Source: Sequoia sempervirens (taxonomy: Eukaryota > Streptophyta > Pinopsida > Cupressales > Cupressaceae). From it: 64,000 bases of DNA. Below are positions 1-11,329 of the stretch, piece by piece. The stretch lies in contig VDFB02187802.1 of assembly GCA_007258455.2 (NCBI GenBank), forward strand, positions 1 through 64,000, read 5' to 3'. The position numbers were made by a program, and so were the translations under genes. The stretch's first letter is position 1, and every line of letters begins with the position of its first letter. The notes under the pieces were generated by a model, which saw only the letters and a list, made by a program, of their open reading frames with translations, had not been told where the DNA came from and made no database searches.

Positions 1-1404
1 TTTATTTATTTTAGTATTATTATTATACAAATACATACTTTATATACATATACATATTAGTAGGTTTGAAATGGCATGGTTGAACAGAGGCAACTAAAGG
101 GGGCAAGGGCCAAACCATAAATGTATGCGTCTGCATATAGGCACTAATATCTCTGTAATAAAAGAGGGATTACAGTCAAAGCATATTAGTTTATACCCAA
201 CTACTTTTTGTTTAAGTATTAAATAGTATTACCTATTGTAATATTTACTACTTTATTTACACATACAAATTATATATATATATATGAGAAATTTTATAAT
301 GAAATTATTTATTTCACAAATTTGTGTGTATTATTGGATAACATCCCAGATCTGTGTATTTATCAAGCAGTATTATGGATCTGTGAGTGTATTTAAAGAG
401 GTTATCTAAATAATATTTAAAGTATCATGTACCTATGCATCCCTTTATTTATTTAGTAACATTTCTGAAATTTTTGTTATTATGAATTTATAATTCTGCT
501 TTTGTTTACAGACCCATGAATTTATTTATTTATTCTTTTGCTTCACTCTATGGCATACCCTTTTTTTTCTACTGTATTTCTCACGTTTAAGACATCATGT
601 AAATAAAATTTTGTTTGACTTGGATTTATTTTGTTGTACAACCAAGTAAATTTACATTTGTCTCTATACAATACATACATCTTTTACTGCAATCATGCAT
701 TTAAAACTATCTTAATACCCAAGTAATATATTTTAGGGGAAAATCTTTCACTACAAATTTCAATCTTATGAAACTAACATAGTTAATGTATCCCTATCCA
801 TTTGGTTTTTTTTTTTTTTTTTTTTTTTAATATGGATATGTACTCTTTCAAAAGTAGAGAGGTAGCAACCAGTTCTCATCGTCATGGTGACTTGAATTAA
901 AAAATTTCTTTCAAAACATATAATTTAAAGATACATAAATATCAATTAAAGCCTCTCTTTTCCATCACACTTATTTTCATGCAAGTTTTCATGCAAGCTA
1001 CAAAAGCTTTCAATACTAGATATAACACATTTAGAGACAACTTGATAATAAAATATCCCTTACTTTTTTTCTTCCATTCTTTCATTTTACAACAAAATAC
1101 TTAGCTTTTCAATATTACAACGATACTTAAAGATAACATGCATAGCACACAAATAAATAAGGCTTTCTCTATTGCAAATAATATCGAGGAACTAATAACC
1201 CAAACACACATAAAATAAACCTTCCTCTTTACGTTATTCCATTTTACAACAATACACTAGTCTTCATCATTACAACAATATTTAAAAACAAAAAGAATGA
1301 AGCTTGCTCTTTTCCATATTCTTTTATTCATTCAACAATGTACTAGATTTTCCTTTTACAATAATACTTGAATATAAAATGAGTACAATGTCAAATACTA
1401 CAAA

Positions 1405-1471
1405 CTTGCTCTCCACCCTACCATAATGGCGTCATGGAGCCTCGTGGGCTCTAGCCATACCCCCAAGCAAG
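1405..1471 (+). other. Conserved 67-bp hairpin block, copy A
   Basis: The block begins CTTGCTC and ends (G)AGCAAG, so its ends are inverted. It contains GAGCC-TCGTG-GGCTC (1,437-1,451), a perfect 5-bp stem with a 5-nt loop. The same block is in copy B (21,315-21,380) and copy C (30,619-30,659 plus 32,469-32,494), and a degraded version lies at 18,989-19,030. It is better conserved than the flanking LTR sequence. Function unknown. Confidence 0.7.
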
Positions 1472-1848
1472 GTTTTCTTTTAACTCCAATATGATGAATG
1501 GAGCTTTTTTCAAAATTTTACAAGTGATAAAATATAACATCTAGCACCAAATCTCATGCTTCTAGTTTTTCTACTCTCTCTTCTCAACCATGATCCTTAC
1601 AGTATACCACTTTCTTATAGAAAAGAAAAATACACAAAAGAGAAAATGGAAGTAAGAGAGAACTTATCTATTTTCTCCGAGTGAGGGAACTAAACTCATT
1701 TATTCTTCTTCATCTCCAAACCAAGCCATTTCATCATTATCTCGCCAAAGAGATGGACTCTTCTCTTTTTCTCATTCTTTCTACCATCTTCACTCAAGTT
1801 CTCCAAGAGGAGAAGTGGGCAATGCCCAAATCTTCTATCTTCTTGAGA

Positions 1849-2009
1849 TATATAGGGATCCTCCAAACCTACACTCTTTCCCACAAGTGCTCACACATGT
1901 GTGAGTCTTGTGCCAATTCCAAGAAATTTTGGGGAGTGGGAGGTTGAGAGTGACAAGTCACTCTTCCCAAGCCCCAACACTTTTTGAATTCGTCACATTC
2001 ATGAATGTG
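1849..2009 (+). promoter_or_regulatory. Putative LTR promoter with palindrome cluster, copy A
   Basis: TATATAG at 1,849-1,855 is conserved in copy C (32,857) and, inverted, in copy B (about 21,013-21,019). Downstream come a perfect 16-bp palindrome CTCACACATGTGTGAG (1,890-1,905), an inverted repeat AGAGTGAC-aa-GTCACTCT (1,947-1,964) and a second perfect palindrome CACATTCATGAATGTG (1,994-2,009). A TATA box followed by structured leader would suit the U3/R part of an LTR. The promoter call is inference; the palindromes are seen directly. Confidence 0.45.
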
Positions 2010-2869
2010 GACTTTTGAGGGGTCTTTTCACACTCCAAGGACAAGTTCACATGTCAAAAAGGTTCCAAAACCATAGGTATACGAATTTTGATCCTAACCA
2101 AGGGTTCCAACCCCAACCAAACTCACATCACATGTCCTACAATTAGATTCTACTCAATCACCCAACCAATAATAAAACCTCAAACCCTTCTAAGTCAAAT
2201 AGGGCTACACTTAGAACTTCCCAAAGATGTATTTGATTTGATTCCAACATTTATCTATCCTCCTATTTGCATATTTGATTCCTGCACATTACCAAAGTCA
2301 GCATGATTAGATCATATATCTCTTCATATTATTAGCTAATCCAATTCACATAATTTTCACTCATGAACTATTTACTCATTAATACATCAAATGGACCTAA
2401 TGGTTCAATTTTTATTATAATCAAAGGAAATACACACTTACTCCAATACAAGAATATAGTCAATGAAATAGTCACTCCATCATTTTGTTTACCACCTTAG
2501 TAATTCATTTTAAACTCCTATAACATTAATGATGAACCATTTACCAAAATTTAATATGCCAAATAACCCAACACTTTAAAGTTATATCCAACAATTAACA
2601 TGTGCATCTATCATAATTAAATTAAGGTTAAAGCCCATGAATCCTAAAAATACTTTTATCATTCATTTCATCATAATTATCATCTAACTACTTGTTTGAT
2701 TGAAATAAAATGGGAAATACGAAATGGGGTCTTACATTCACGGTAGCATAAGCAAGAATATTATCAAATAATAACACCATTTGTCATCCATAATATATCT
2801 TACCATCTATTTAGGGTCACATAAAGCATATTAGGAATTTACTAATCACATGCAAGGTGGGGCCTTACA

Positions 2870-3213
2870 CATGGGAACTAAAAATAAAAGAACCCCATTC
2901 TATTTTCAACTTCTTAACATCAGTTACTCAAGAACATTTATATATCAGAACGTCCCTCAAGCATAAGATTACCTAAATTACCTTGGAATTTCATCCTCCT
3001 CTTCTCCTGTATCCAATTCCACATTGGTCAGGAAAAAAATAATAACAAGAAACAATAGAACATATCAGATGGGAGTGATTGTTTGAGTAGAAAGGATTTT
3101 ATTTGAAGCAAGGAGAGGGAGTTATTGAACCGGTTGACTACAAAATCATTACAAAAAAATATAACCTGAGGCCTTGAGTTGCTTACAAAAAAGAAAGATA
3201 CGACATTGGGGGG
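2870..3213. other. Flank between giant LTR and copia remnant; nothing recognised
   Basis: This starts with CATGG, the presumed TSD of copy A. I see no coding sequence, RNA gene or clear repeat. A short minus-strand open frame here lacks any family signature. Confidence 0.5.
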
Positions 3214-4451
3214 TGTGATGAGTCCAAAAATTTCCCTCATTTCCTTGCTTTTAGTTTCATATTTCTCATGAAATTTTTGATATTTTCATGATGAAGAAAT
3301 TACCCATAATTTTCTGCTTATCTTAAGTATTAAAACATTAAGGATGGTGAAAGGAAAGCAAAGTACGAAAAACACCTTCCTAATACTAATCTTCAGGAGA
3401 GATACATTTTTTTTTTCAAAACTTGCAATTACAGAACATAAAGATGCACATACATAAATAACAAAATATACAACAAAGAATGAATACCAAATTTTATGTG
3501 GGATAACCCTCTCAAGAAAAAACCCACTCATCAAAGAAGAGATATCTTGTATTATAGTAAAACATAAATTATATAAAAGTATAGAGTTGTGCTCTTTCAA
3601 ATGTTAATTCACAGAATGAATCCAATAGTATTACATTACATTCACTCTCTGAGATCTTCACTCATTCGTCATTACCAACCCAACGCACTATGAAATTCAA
3701 TACAAACTTCTCAAATGTCACAAGAAAACTAACGTTCCAACTTCCATACTGAATTGAACAGTTATCGTCACTTCTATGAAGTTTTATCAAAATGTCTAAG
3801 ATACATGAAACCAAGTCTCTTCGAATTCTCACTATCACCCTGATACATCTATCATTCTATTGAAGTGTTGAAGAGACACTGTAGAAACTCCTTTTGATAC
3901 GACGAAGTCCCATCAAAATATTGAAGGGATGTTCATTGCTATCCTATCAATAACAATGTCTCTTCGATACCAACACACCAACTTTGCAAACATCCTATCA
4001 AAATGTCAAAGGGACAAGACTTAAGGTCCGGCTGATACAGTATATTCTCCATAATATAGCTCCATCGAAATATTGAAGGGACCACATTTTAGGTCCCCTT
4101 GATATCCTCTTGTCTACTCGAAACTTCCCTTCCTGTTGTTCATTAGAATGTTGAAGAGACTTCCAAGTGACTCCCTCTGACATGGTGAAGTCTCGCCGAT
4201 GAATTACTTATCGGCATGTCAAAGAGACTGCTCATTTAGTCCCTCTAACACTCACTTGTCTCTTCGATGAAGCTTCAATTGATATAGACTCCATACACAC
4301 CTAATGATAATCCAAGCACTTATCAGGATGTCAAGAAGACTGGAAACTTTATCCCACTGAGAACTTAACTGTCAATTTGATGAACTTTTGGCCAATGTGA
4401 AAACTTCGAAACCTTTTACACTAGTAATTTTGAGACACCGTTTTCTCAACA
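3214..4451 (-). repeat. 3' LTR of the minus-strand copia remnant
   Basis: On the minus strand the LTR begins TGTTGAGAAAAC at 4,451, directly after a purine-rich tract (complement of 4,452-4,466). The other end is uncertain. TGTGATGAGTCC at 3,214 gives a ...CATCACA end, while 3,602 gives a shorter LTR. The partner LTR is missing, so the boundary cannot be confirmed by comparison. Confidence 0.5.
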
Positions 4452-4510
4452 TTCTCCCACTTAAAGAAGAACTTACTAGCACCTACCGATGCTTGAAGTC
4501 ACTGAGTATT

Positions 4511-4990
4511 CTAGGCCCCAAGGCCCATTGAACTGGCACACCATTTGAACTTATCCATCCTCACAAGCTTCATCAGTGCATCAACAACATTTTCCAGAGA
4601 ATCAAATTTTTCTAGACTAACCTTTCCATCCTCCACCATATAACGAACAAAGTGGTATTGCACATCAATATGTTTCATCCTGACATGGAAGGTTGGATTT
4701 TTTTCCAAACAAATAACACTCTGACTATCACAACAAATAACAATATTCCCTACATCAAAACCAACATTATAACACAATCTTCTAAGACAAATTTCTTCCT
4801 TGTAGGCATGAGTTGCTAGCGTGTAATCAACCTCAGTAGTGGATAAAGCGACTACAACATACTACTTGCTCTTCTAGCTAACTGCACCACCAAACAACAT
4901 GAATACATATCCACTGGTGGATCTTCTGCTATCAATATCCCCCGCCCAATCAGAATCCACATATCCATGAATGCTAACTGAAATATGAGA
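4511..4990 (-). pseudogene. Copia RNase H fragment
   Basis: It carries the copia RNase H signatures VDSDWAGDIDSRRSTSGYVF (at the junction with RT, near 4,900-4,970), then CDSQSVICL and the segment KHIDVQYHFVR near 4,600-4,740. Stops and frame changes near 4,780-4,870 separate the two parts. In an active element this domain degrades the RNA strand during reverse transcription. It lies last before the PPT and LTR, the expected order. Confidence 0.85.
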
Positions 4991-5928
4991 TCTAGTAGAG
5001 TAACCATGATAACATAAGGTGTACTCAGAAGTACCTTTCAAATACCTAAAAACTCTCTTCACAACATCCCAATGCGACCTTCCTAGATTATCCATAAACC
5101 GACTAAGAACTCCCACTGCTTGGGAAATGTTTGGCCTGGTATAGACCATTACATACATTAAACTGCCAACTACACTTGCATAAGGCACCCTAGTCATGTC
5201 CTCCATCTTAGTAGGAGATTTTGGACAATCTTTAACAAAAAGTTTCATCCCCTGCAACACTGGAACAACTAACTGCTTGCAATCTGTGATATTAAACCTC
5301 TCTAGAACATAGTTTATATACTTTCTTTGGCTGAGCCAAATTTTTCTATTTCCCTTATCCCTTTTGATTTCCATCCCCATAATATACCTAGTTGAACTTA
5401 GATCCTTCATTTCAAATTGTGCTGACAATTGAGATTTCAATTTAGAAATCATACCCTTATTATTCCTGATGAACAACATATCATCCACATACAGAGAAAT
5501 AATAAGAAGATGAACATTTTCAGTCTTAAATACAATGGTCAGACTTTGATCTCTCAAATCCCAAATACAACACATAGGTATCAAACTTCTGGTACCACAT
5601 TCTAGGTGACTGCTTCAAACCATACAAAGATTTATTTAATTTGCAAACTAGGTTTTCCCTTACCTTTTTCAATGAGGCTCTCTAGATAGGACATGTAAAT
5701 CTCTTCCTTCAAATCACCATGAAGAAATATTGTCTTCACATCCATCTTCTTGATCTCTAAGTCATATGCAGCCCCAAGTGACAACAAAAATATGATAGAG
5801 GTAAGCTTAGCTACAAGAGAAAATATTTCTCCATAATCAATCCCCTCCACTTGGGAATATCCTTTTGTGAACAATCTTGCTTTATGCTTCTCAACACTTC
5901 CATCCAGGCCTATCTTTTTATTGAACAC
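4990..5928 (-). pseudogene. Copia reverse transcriptase fragment
   Basis: Two adjacent frames (5,632-5,928 and 4,874-5,584) carry the copia RT landmarks: KARLFTKGYSQVEGIDY, then MDVKTIFLHGDLKEEIYM, the catalytic YVDD box, and the thumb region ending VVKRVFRYLKGT. A frame break near 5,590-5,630 removes the usual LKQ.PR..Y stretch. The catalytic aspartates of YVDD are present, but the frame is not continuous, so no enzyme can be made. Confidence 0.88.
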
Positions 5929-5949
5929 CCTTTTAGATCCAACAGGCTT

Positions 5950-6162
5950 TCATCCTTCAGGAAAAGGTACCAAATCCCACGTTTCATTCTTCTTCAATGA
6001 TGCCATTTCTTCATTCATGGTTTCCAACCAAGAATCTGAATCGCACATACCCATAGCCTCTCTAACAGTCCTAGTCTCATTAGTGTTAGTAGTCAAAGCA
6101 TAAGAATAAATGGAATCTAACATAGAATATCCAAACCTTTCAGGTTTCCACTTAGCATGCAT
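5950..6162 (-). pseudogene. Copia integrase-RT linker region
   Basis: The segment REAMG...SWLETMNEEMASLKKNETWDLVP is the conserved start of the RVT_2 region in plant copia polyproteins (A..EE...L..N.TW.LV). It lies just upstream of the RT block, with a stop between. Sequence from 6,163 to 6,327 is an acidic, low-complexity linker in broken frames. Confidence 0.8.
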
Positions 6163-6327
6163 AAACCTCCTTAGAAGCTGAGGTTGAGGTTTTTCATCTT
6201 CTTCGGAACTTTCAGAGCTACTTGAACTCTCCTCACTAATAGGTCCACTAGGAGTACGTAGTTCATCCTTATCTGGAGTAAGAGAAAATTCAACTACCTC
6301 CTTATTTTATGCTTCTTTCACCTCTGT

Positions 6328-7215
6328 CTATAGATCAACTGTAGAAGGTTTTAGCTCATAGAAGATCACACTTTTGCTATACAACAACTTATTTGTAACT
6401 AGGTTCCAAATCTTGTACCCTTTCACACCAATTCTATAACTGATGAAGATACACTTTACTGCCTTGTTCTCCAATTTAGATATTTTTTCACTAGGCACAT
6501 ATGCATACACCTCACAGCCAATGAACCTAATGTGCCTCAACAAGGGCTTCTTACTAGACCACACTTTCATAGGTATCTTGTCCACAAGCGCCAAAGTGGG
6601 AGATTTGTTAATCAAATAACATGTAGCTACAACCTCAACCCAAAACTTCTATTCCAGACCAACACTAGTCAACATACTTCTAGCCCTTTCCATCAATTTT
6701 CTATTCATCCTTTCTAAAACTCCATTTTGTTGTGGAGTGTAAGGAGTTGTTTTATGCCTTTTAATTCTAAACTTATCAAAATCTGCTGAACAAAACTCAA
6801 CACCATTATCCGTCCTCAAACACTTAATCTTTCTACTAGTCTGATTTTCAACCAAGGTTTTAAATTCCTTAAACTAACTAAAAACTTCAATTTTACTTTT
6901 GAGAAAATAAACAAGTGTCCTTGAATAATCATCTATGAATGAAAATAAATACAAAATTTTTGATAATGAAGGAACATTAACTAGACCAAACACATCAGCA
7001 TGAATATAATCCAAAATTCTAGAATATTTATGACTAGAATAAAATGAAACACGGTGTTGCTTTCCATATATGCAATGTTCGAAAAAATCAAACTCAATAT
7101 TACAATCATCAAGCCCTTCAACCAAGCTTTTATTTTTCAAGGTTTTTAAGACTTTTTCATCAATGTGGCTAAGCCTTTGATGCCACAACATTGTTTTCTT
7201 GGCTGGGAGCTTCAT
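6328..7215 (-). pseudogene. Copia integrase fragment
   Basis: In order on the minus strand: the GAG-pre-integrase motif MLWHQRLSH with a degenerate zinc-binding segment (6,874-7,215), the core start FIDDYSRTLVYFLKSK, then TDNGVEFCSADFDKF and TPYTPQQNGVLERMNRKL (6,649-6,855), which hold the second Asp and the Glu of the DD35E triad. The C-terminal part (6,328-6,615) has the KCIFISYRIGVKGYKIWN type motif. Three frame breaks split it. In an active element this integrase would insert the cDNA into chromosomal DNA. Confidence 0.88.
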
Positions 7216-7446
7216 CTCTAAAGAGTTTGTGTCTCTAGGAACAACACCTCCTTTCTCTACATGATCATATTTACTTGAATTTGTAGAAGCACTATTACAC
7301 TATACTGCACATGCATCCAGCTTATATAGAGTGCCAATTTGTGCACCCTTAGCCAACACCATAGATCCTCTAGTCATTCTACAAACACCATTCGAGAAAG
7401 AGACTTACACACCAACATCATTAAGCTTACTTACAGAAAGTAAATT

Positions 7447-7809
7447 TCAAGCTAGACCTAGTATATGCATCACATCATTGATTTCCTTCACTCTTCCATT
7501 AGGAAATTGAATTCTAACTCTTGCACAACCAACAATCTCCAAGTGAGAATCATCACCCAGATACACCCTTCCACTAGCATACTTTTTGTACTTTAAGAAC
7601 CAACCTCTATGAGAGGTCATGTGAAAGGATGCACCTAAGTCAATCAGCCAAACATCTTTTGATGCCTGAGTCACCAAGGCTACTATGAAGGCATCTGCAT
7701 CACTATGAGAAGATTCATTTTTTGAAGAACTATTTTTCTTTTTCTTCTTCTTCCCCTCTTTACAATCTTTCTGGATGTGTCCAGTCTGCCCACAGTTCAA
7801 GCATTTCAC
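7447..7809 (-). pseudogene. Copia zinc knuckle and protease fragment
   Basis: It starts with a good CCHC knuckle (CLNCGQTGHIQKDC) followed by a lysine run, then an aspartic protease region WLIDLGASFHMT. The catalytic D(T/S)GAS motif is DLGAS here, so the active site is altered. The downstream FPNGRVKEINDVMHILGL matches the end of the copia protease. Sequence 7,216-7,446 continues toward GAG-pre-integrase in broken frames. Confidence 0.85.
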
Positions 7810-7929
7810 CTTGGAATCTTTACCAGGAGAATTTGATTTCCTCTCTGACTTGGATTTAGACTTCTTGTCTTTCTCCTTTGATCTACCTTAAATAACAAGA
7901 GCTTCCTTGGCCATCTCAGAAGACTTCCT

Positions 7930-8118
7930 TCACATTTCCTCTGACCGTAGTGAAGCAACCACATCTCCCATCTTGATAGTGGTTATTATACTCCCAATAG
8001 CCATTACTAGGTGATCCCATGTGTTAGGAAAAGAACATAATAGGAGCATGCAATAATCCTCCTCATCTATCTTCACACCAACATACCCCAACTGAGCAAT
8101 GATCATGTTAAACATAGA
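7930..8118 (-). pseudogene. Copia gag fragment
   Basis: FNMIIAQLGYVGVKIDEEDYCMLLLCSFP... is the central plant copia gag (UBN2-type) pattern of F..... L...G..I.DED....LL.SLP...D.L. Recognisable gag stops at about 8,118. Upstream codons belong to the inserted or joined repeat starting at 8,111. Sequence between this and the zinc knuckle (7,810-7,929) is the same protein in another frame. Confidence 0.75.
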
Positions 8119-8516
8119 AAAATAGGGCTTACCACCATGAATGGACAAGATGATAAATCCCTGATTTTTCTAGGGATGTTTCACTCAATTATGAGGGCCA
8201 AAATTCCTAAATAACAATCATAAATCAATCCTAACTGTTATAGCAACTATGAGGGGAGTTTTTAGAGCTCAAAGTGATGTGTACCTTGCTACAAGATGTC
8301 TATTTTTAGGGCACAAAGGACTCATTCGCCTTTAGTGGAAAATGGGTACTTGTTAGGGTTTTTGAAACTGAGATCTGGGTTTTGTACTTCAATGTCTACA
8401 CTCTCAAATCCTCGGTTGTCAGCTCTTGAAAACATGTAACCAATTTAGTAGCCTTGATTTCGTGTTCTTGCTCTATGAATGACAACTTTGCAACTTGATG
8501 ACTTTGATAATTTTTG
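8111..8516. repeat. 400-bp direct repeat, left copy
   Basis: It matches 13,014-13,395 in the same orientation, from AACATAGAAAA to ACTTTG, with scattered substitutions and a short insertion. The left copy abuts the copia gag. It contains a degraded version of the hairpin motif at 8,316-8,351. Ends are not TG...CA and no PBS or PPT is obvious, so I do not call it an LTR. Confidence 0.7.
8316..8351. repeat. Hairpin motif H1 (degraded)
   Basis: The left arm AAGGACTCATTCGCC is intact. The right arm has drifted (GGAAAATGGGTACTT), so pairing is partial. It is the counterpart of H5 in the right copy of the direct repeat. Confidence 0.55.
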
Positions 8517-9143
8517 CTTCCAATTCCTTCTCCACTTGATCTTCAACCTGTAAATATGCAAACACACATTCAAGGGAAGGAAAAACTTGTTTATTGTTAG
8601 TGAATAGGGGTTTGCATAAGTCAAACCCCTTGTAGGTAATTAAACCAAATGATGAAATAATGTAATTGAAGCATGAACAGGAAATGATGAAATGTTGATA
8701 CCTTGGAAGTTGTCTTGGAGTATAAATTTGTAAACTAACATGTGGTGGCCATGAATAATGTAGATCTTGATCTCAAATAAGATGTATAACAATGCTTGCA
8801 ATGTAGATCTTCAATGCTACATCAACTATCTTAGCTCAACAACATGCTTGAATGCACTATGCATTTGTCATGATGGAATGATCTTGAATTGCTGCAATAA
8901 ACTCTTGATAATATACATTAGAATACTTTTTAAATGCTCTTGAAGTGCTCCAATACTTGAAAATTTGAATGCTTAGGCCTCTTGTAAAATTTTCTAGGAG
9001 AAACAATGTGAATTAACCCCTTATTTATATTAAATCTAGAGATAAACCCCAAAATTCAAACAATTCAAGTTGACACCAAATCTAGGATAGAAAATCATTA
9101 GAATCCCACCAAAATAAAATTGAAAAATGGGTGTCCTACTCAA

Positions 9144-9180
9144 GGAGGACCCATTTTCCACTAAAGACGAATGGGTCATG
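9144..9180. repeat. Hairpin motif H2
   Basis: AGGACCCATTTTCC - ACTAAA - GACGAATGGGTCA: the same module as H3 with several mismatches in the stem. It is followed about 90 bp later by H3, so this stretch holds two modules close together. Confidence 0.6.
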
Positions 9181-9270
9181 ACACAAGTTTTTAGGACCTT
9201 GCTTCGGGAGGTGAAAAGAACATCAAAAACCCATGTAAAATATGCAAAGAAAGGGGGGTCCTATTAAGGG

Positions 9271-9304
9271 AGGACCCATTCACCACTAAAGGTGAATGGG
9301 TCCT
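9271..9304. repeat. Hairpin motif H3 (perfect 14-bp stem)
   Basis: AGGACCCATTCACC - ACTAAA - GGTGAATGGGTCCT forms a perfect 14-bp stem with a 6-nt loop. The same module occurs at 8,316, 9,144, 12,441 and 13,205 with partly compensated changes. Confidence 0.8.
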
Positions 9305-9928
9305 AGCACCATTTTCAAGGACCTCAATTTTTCCAAATTTAATGTTTTACAATTTGAAAACTAGGTGTCAGGATGGATCCTTGAAAGGTGTCATAAATAA
9401 GACTTAAATTTGAATTAAAGGGGCTAGTTAAGCTCAATTAACCATAATTAATTAATGAGACACTAGATAAATGTGAAAGTGTGTTACAACACTTTAAAAC
9501 ACCTAAAATAGGGTAAAATTTAAGTACATTTCATTAAAATGGGGCCCAAGATCAATATGAATGTGTACAACACATTACAACACTAAACCTAGGGAAAATT
9601 AGGTTAATTCAACATCAATTATTTTTGAATTAAGGAAAATGGATACTTTTTCCGTTACTAAATTTTTCCCCCACTTTAGTGAGAGTTTTCCTGCATGACA
9701 AAATCACACTAAAGTAGACATTCAAGACACTTTAGTATGCAACAATAACAAAGATACATAGCCATACCCTTTCAAAGGCCAAGAAAAATAAAGAAAAGCA
9801 AAGGATCAAGCACAATCATTCCAACGCGATGTGGAGCAGGGTTGTTTGTCCATAACATATGCTGCTCACTCTAGGGTAGTGGAACCTCAATCTATCCACT
9901 AGATGAGTTATCCCAATGAGGTGGTTTA

Positions 9929-10009
9929 GTGAGAAAGTCATGCTAGTGTGTCAGCTTCTCACCGTATAATCATGGGAAAGTCATGCCAGTGTGTCAACTT
10001 CTCACCATA
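9929..10009. repeat. Two copies of a 37-bp direct repeat
   Basis: The phrase GAAAGTCATG(C)TAGTGTGTCAGCTTCTCACC is followed immediately by a second version with a few changes. Non-coding; function unknown. Confidence 0.6.
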
Positions 10010-10686
10010 CTAACCATACCAAAGCTATCCTCCTGATAACTTCAATAAGGCAACACAATGTAATGCTTTTTTAAATGCTTTTTGAATGTCATGTCTATAA
10101 GTTTTTGCTAAAAGGGGATTTTTCTTTGTTCATGTAAGGTCTTCTTCTTAGGGAAGATTGTGCCTAATATCTCCAAGAGAGGACAAGTCAAGGATATCAG
10201 ATCGACACTTATGGGATGCCTCGTTCAATTCATGCCAAGAAGGGAGATCGTATGCTAATAAATATTACACTCGTGGAGGACATCAAACCAAATGAAACCA
10301 CCAAGAAAATGACATGCCACAAGAAAAAAAGGAAAATCACACCATGAAATATGCCGAAAGATGTCATCAATGTATGCCCCCACTTTAAAGTAGTTGCCAC
10401 ACCATTGCTATGAGAAATTACTTTAAAGTAGCCAATATTTTGTCCTAAGACATGAGAGATTTCCTTAGAAAACCCTATTCCAAGTCATATGTTTCCAAAA
10501 TAAAGCTACGCCATGAAATAGGAAAGAAGGGTTACCCCCAGGAATATATAAGTGATCTATGGATTCGAGCTCAGTATGTCTGTGCTACAATGTTGCTTAA
10601 GAGCTCAAAACTGTCATCATTCCCCAAATACACATAAAACTGGAAGAATGACACAATGAGAAAAAAAGAAAAGAAAAATCCTTTCA

Positions 10687-10866
10687 GGTCAACATGGTAG
10701 AGACCTGAATGTCTCGATACCTTACATCATTCCCAAAAGGAAAACACAAGAAAAATGAAAAATGAAAAAGCTTTTGGGTCAACATGGAAGAGACATGGAT
10801 ATCTCGACGCCTTGTGTCATCCCGAAAAGGAAAACACAAGAAAAATGAAATGATTATGATATATAG
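10687..10866. repeat. Two-copy tandem repeat, 90-bp period
   Basis: Both units begin GGTCAACATGG (10,687 and 10,777) and share the run GGAAAACACAAGAAAAATGA near their ends, with moderate divergence between them. No coding signal. Confidence 0.7.
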
Positions 10867-11329
10867 AAGAATGTAGAAACATATAGAGGAATGCACAAAG
10901 AGAGAGAGATACATCAAATGAAACATCACAGGGGATCACATTACGTACATGCAATCACATAAAGAAACATGAAAATTCAAAAAGACTAGTCGGGCACATG
11001 AGTCAACCTAGAGTAGGTCGTTTGCATCCCAATCTCAATCTGTATAAATGAAAGGCATCCAACTAGCTAAAGGGACAAAAGAAAGTGCCGAACTATGGGA
11101 AGGATATCTAATTATTTCCCCCACTATGTGCAAGACAAGAATGAGCCAAGGTAGGTGATGAGAATAAGCTCCTTGCATCAAAGAAAATGATTTGTAATAA
11201 ATGTATAACATGTAATAGTGAGAATGTTATGATTCTACAACCATTACATGGCAAGGAGCGGAAGGGAATGCTACATAATCATTTGATAACAATTATTTCC
11301 ATCAAAGTGAAAATTTCTCAACATTAATT

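Larger units (their letters stand above)
1..2869 (+). mobile_element. Giant LTR, copy A (3' part; start lies left of window)
   Basis: Non-coding. It matches the reverse complement of 19,940-22,764 closely along nearly its whole length, and from about 960 onward it matches the more diverged copy C (30,100-34,214). It ends GGGGCCTTACA at 2,869, parallel to the GGGCCTCACA end of copy C, so I read it as the 3' end of an LTR whose first roughly 2.4 kb is outside the window. It is followed by CATGG (2,870-2,874), a candidate TSD half. It contains a 67-bp hairpin block, a TATA-like site and a palindrome cluster. No ORF in it looks real. Whether it is solo or part of a full element cannot be seen. 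Confidence 0.75.
3214..8118 (-). mobile_element. Ty1/copia retrotransposon remnant (5' end missing)
   Basis: On the minus strand, gag, zinc knuckle/protease, integrase, reverse transcriptase and RNase H fragments follow in Ty1/copia order from 8,118 down to 4,511. They are followed by a polypurine-like tract and an LTR. Frames are broken by many stops and shifts, so it is inactive. The gag N-terminus, PBS and 5' LTR are absent: at about 8,118 the gag frame runs into an unrelated repeat. The LTR's far edge (3,214) is tentative. Confidence 0.85.
8517..11329. other. Repeat-derived interval without recognisable coding
   Basis: No protein family could be recognised on either strand. It contains hairpin motifs H2 and H3, a 37-bp direct repeat at 9,929-10,009 and a 90-bp tandem repeat at 10,687-10,866. 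Many runs are A-rich. It is probably untranslated DNA of the decayed retroelement whose minus-strand ORF lies at 11,330-12,215. Confidence 0.5.
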
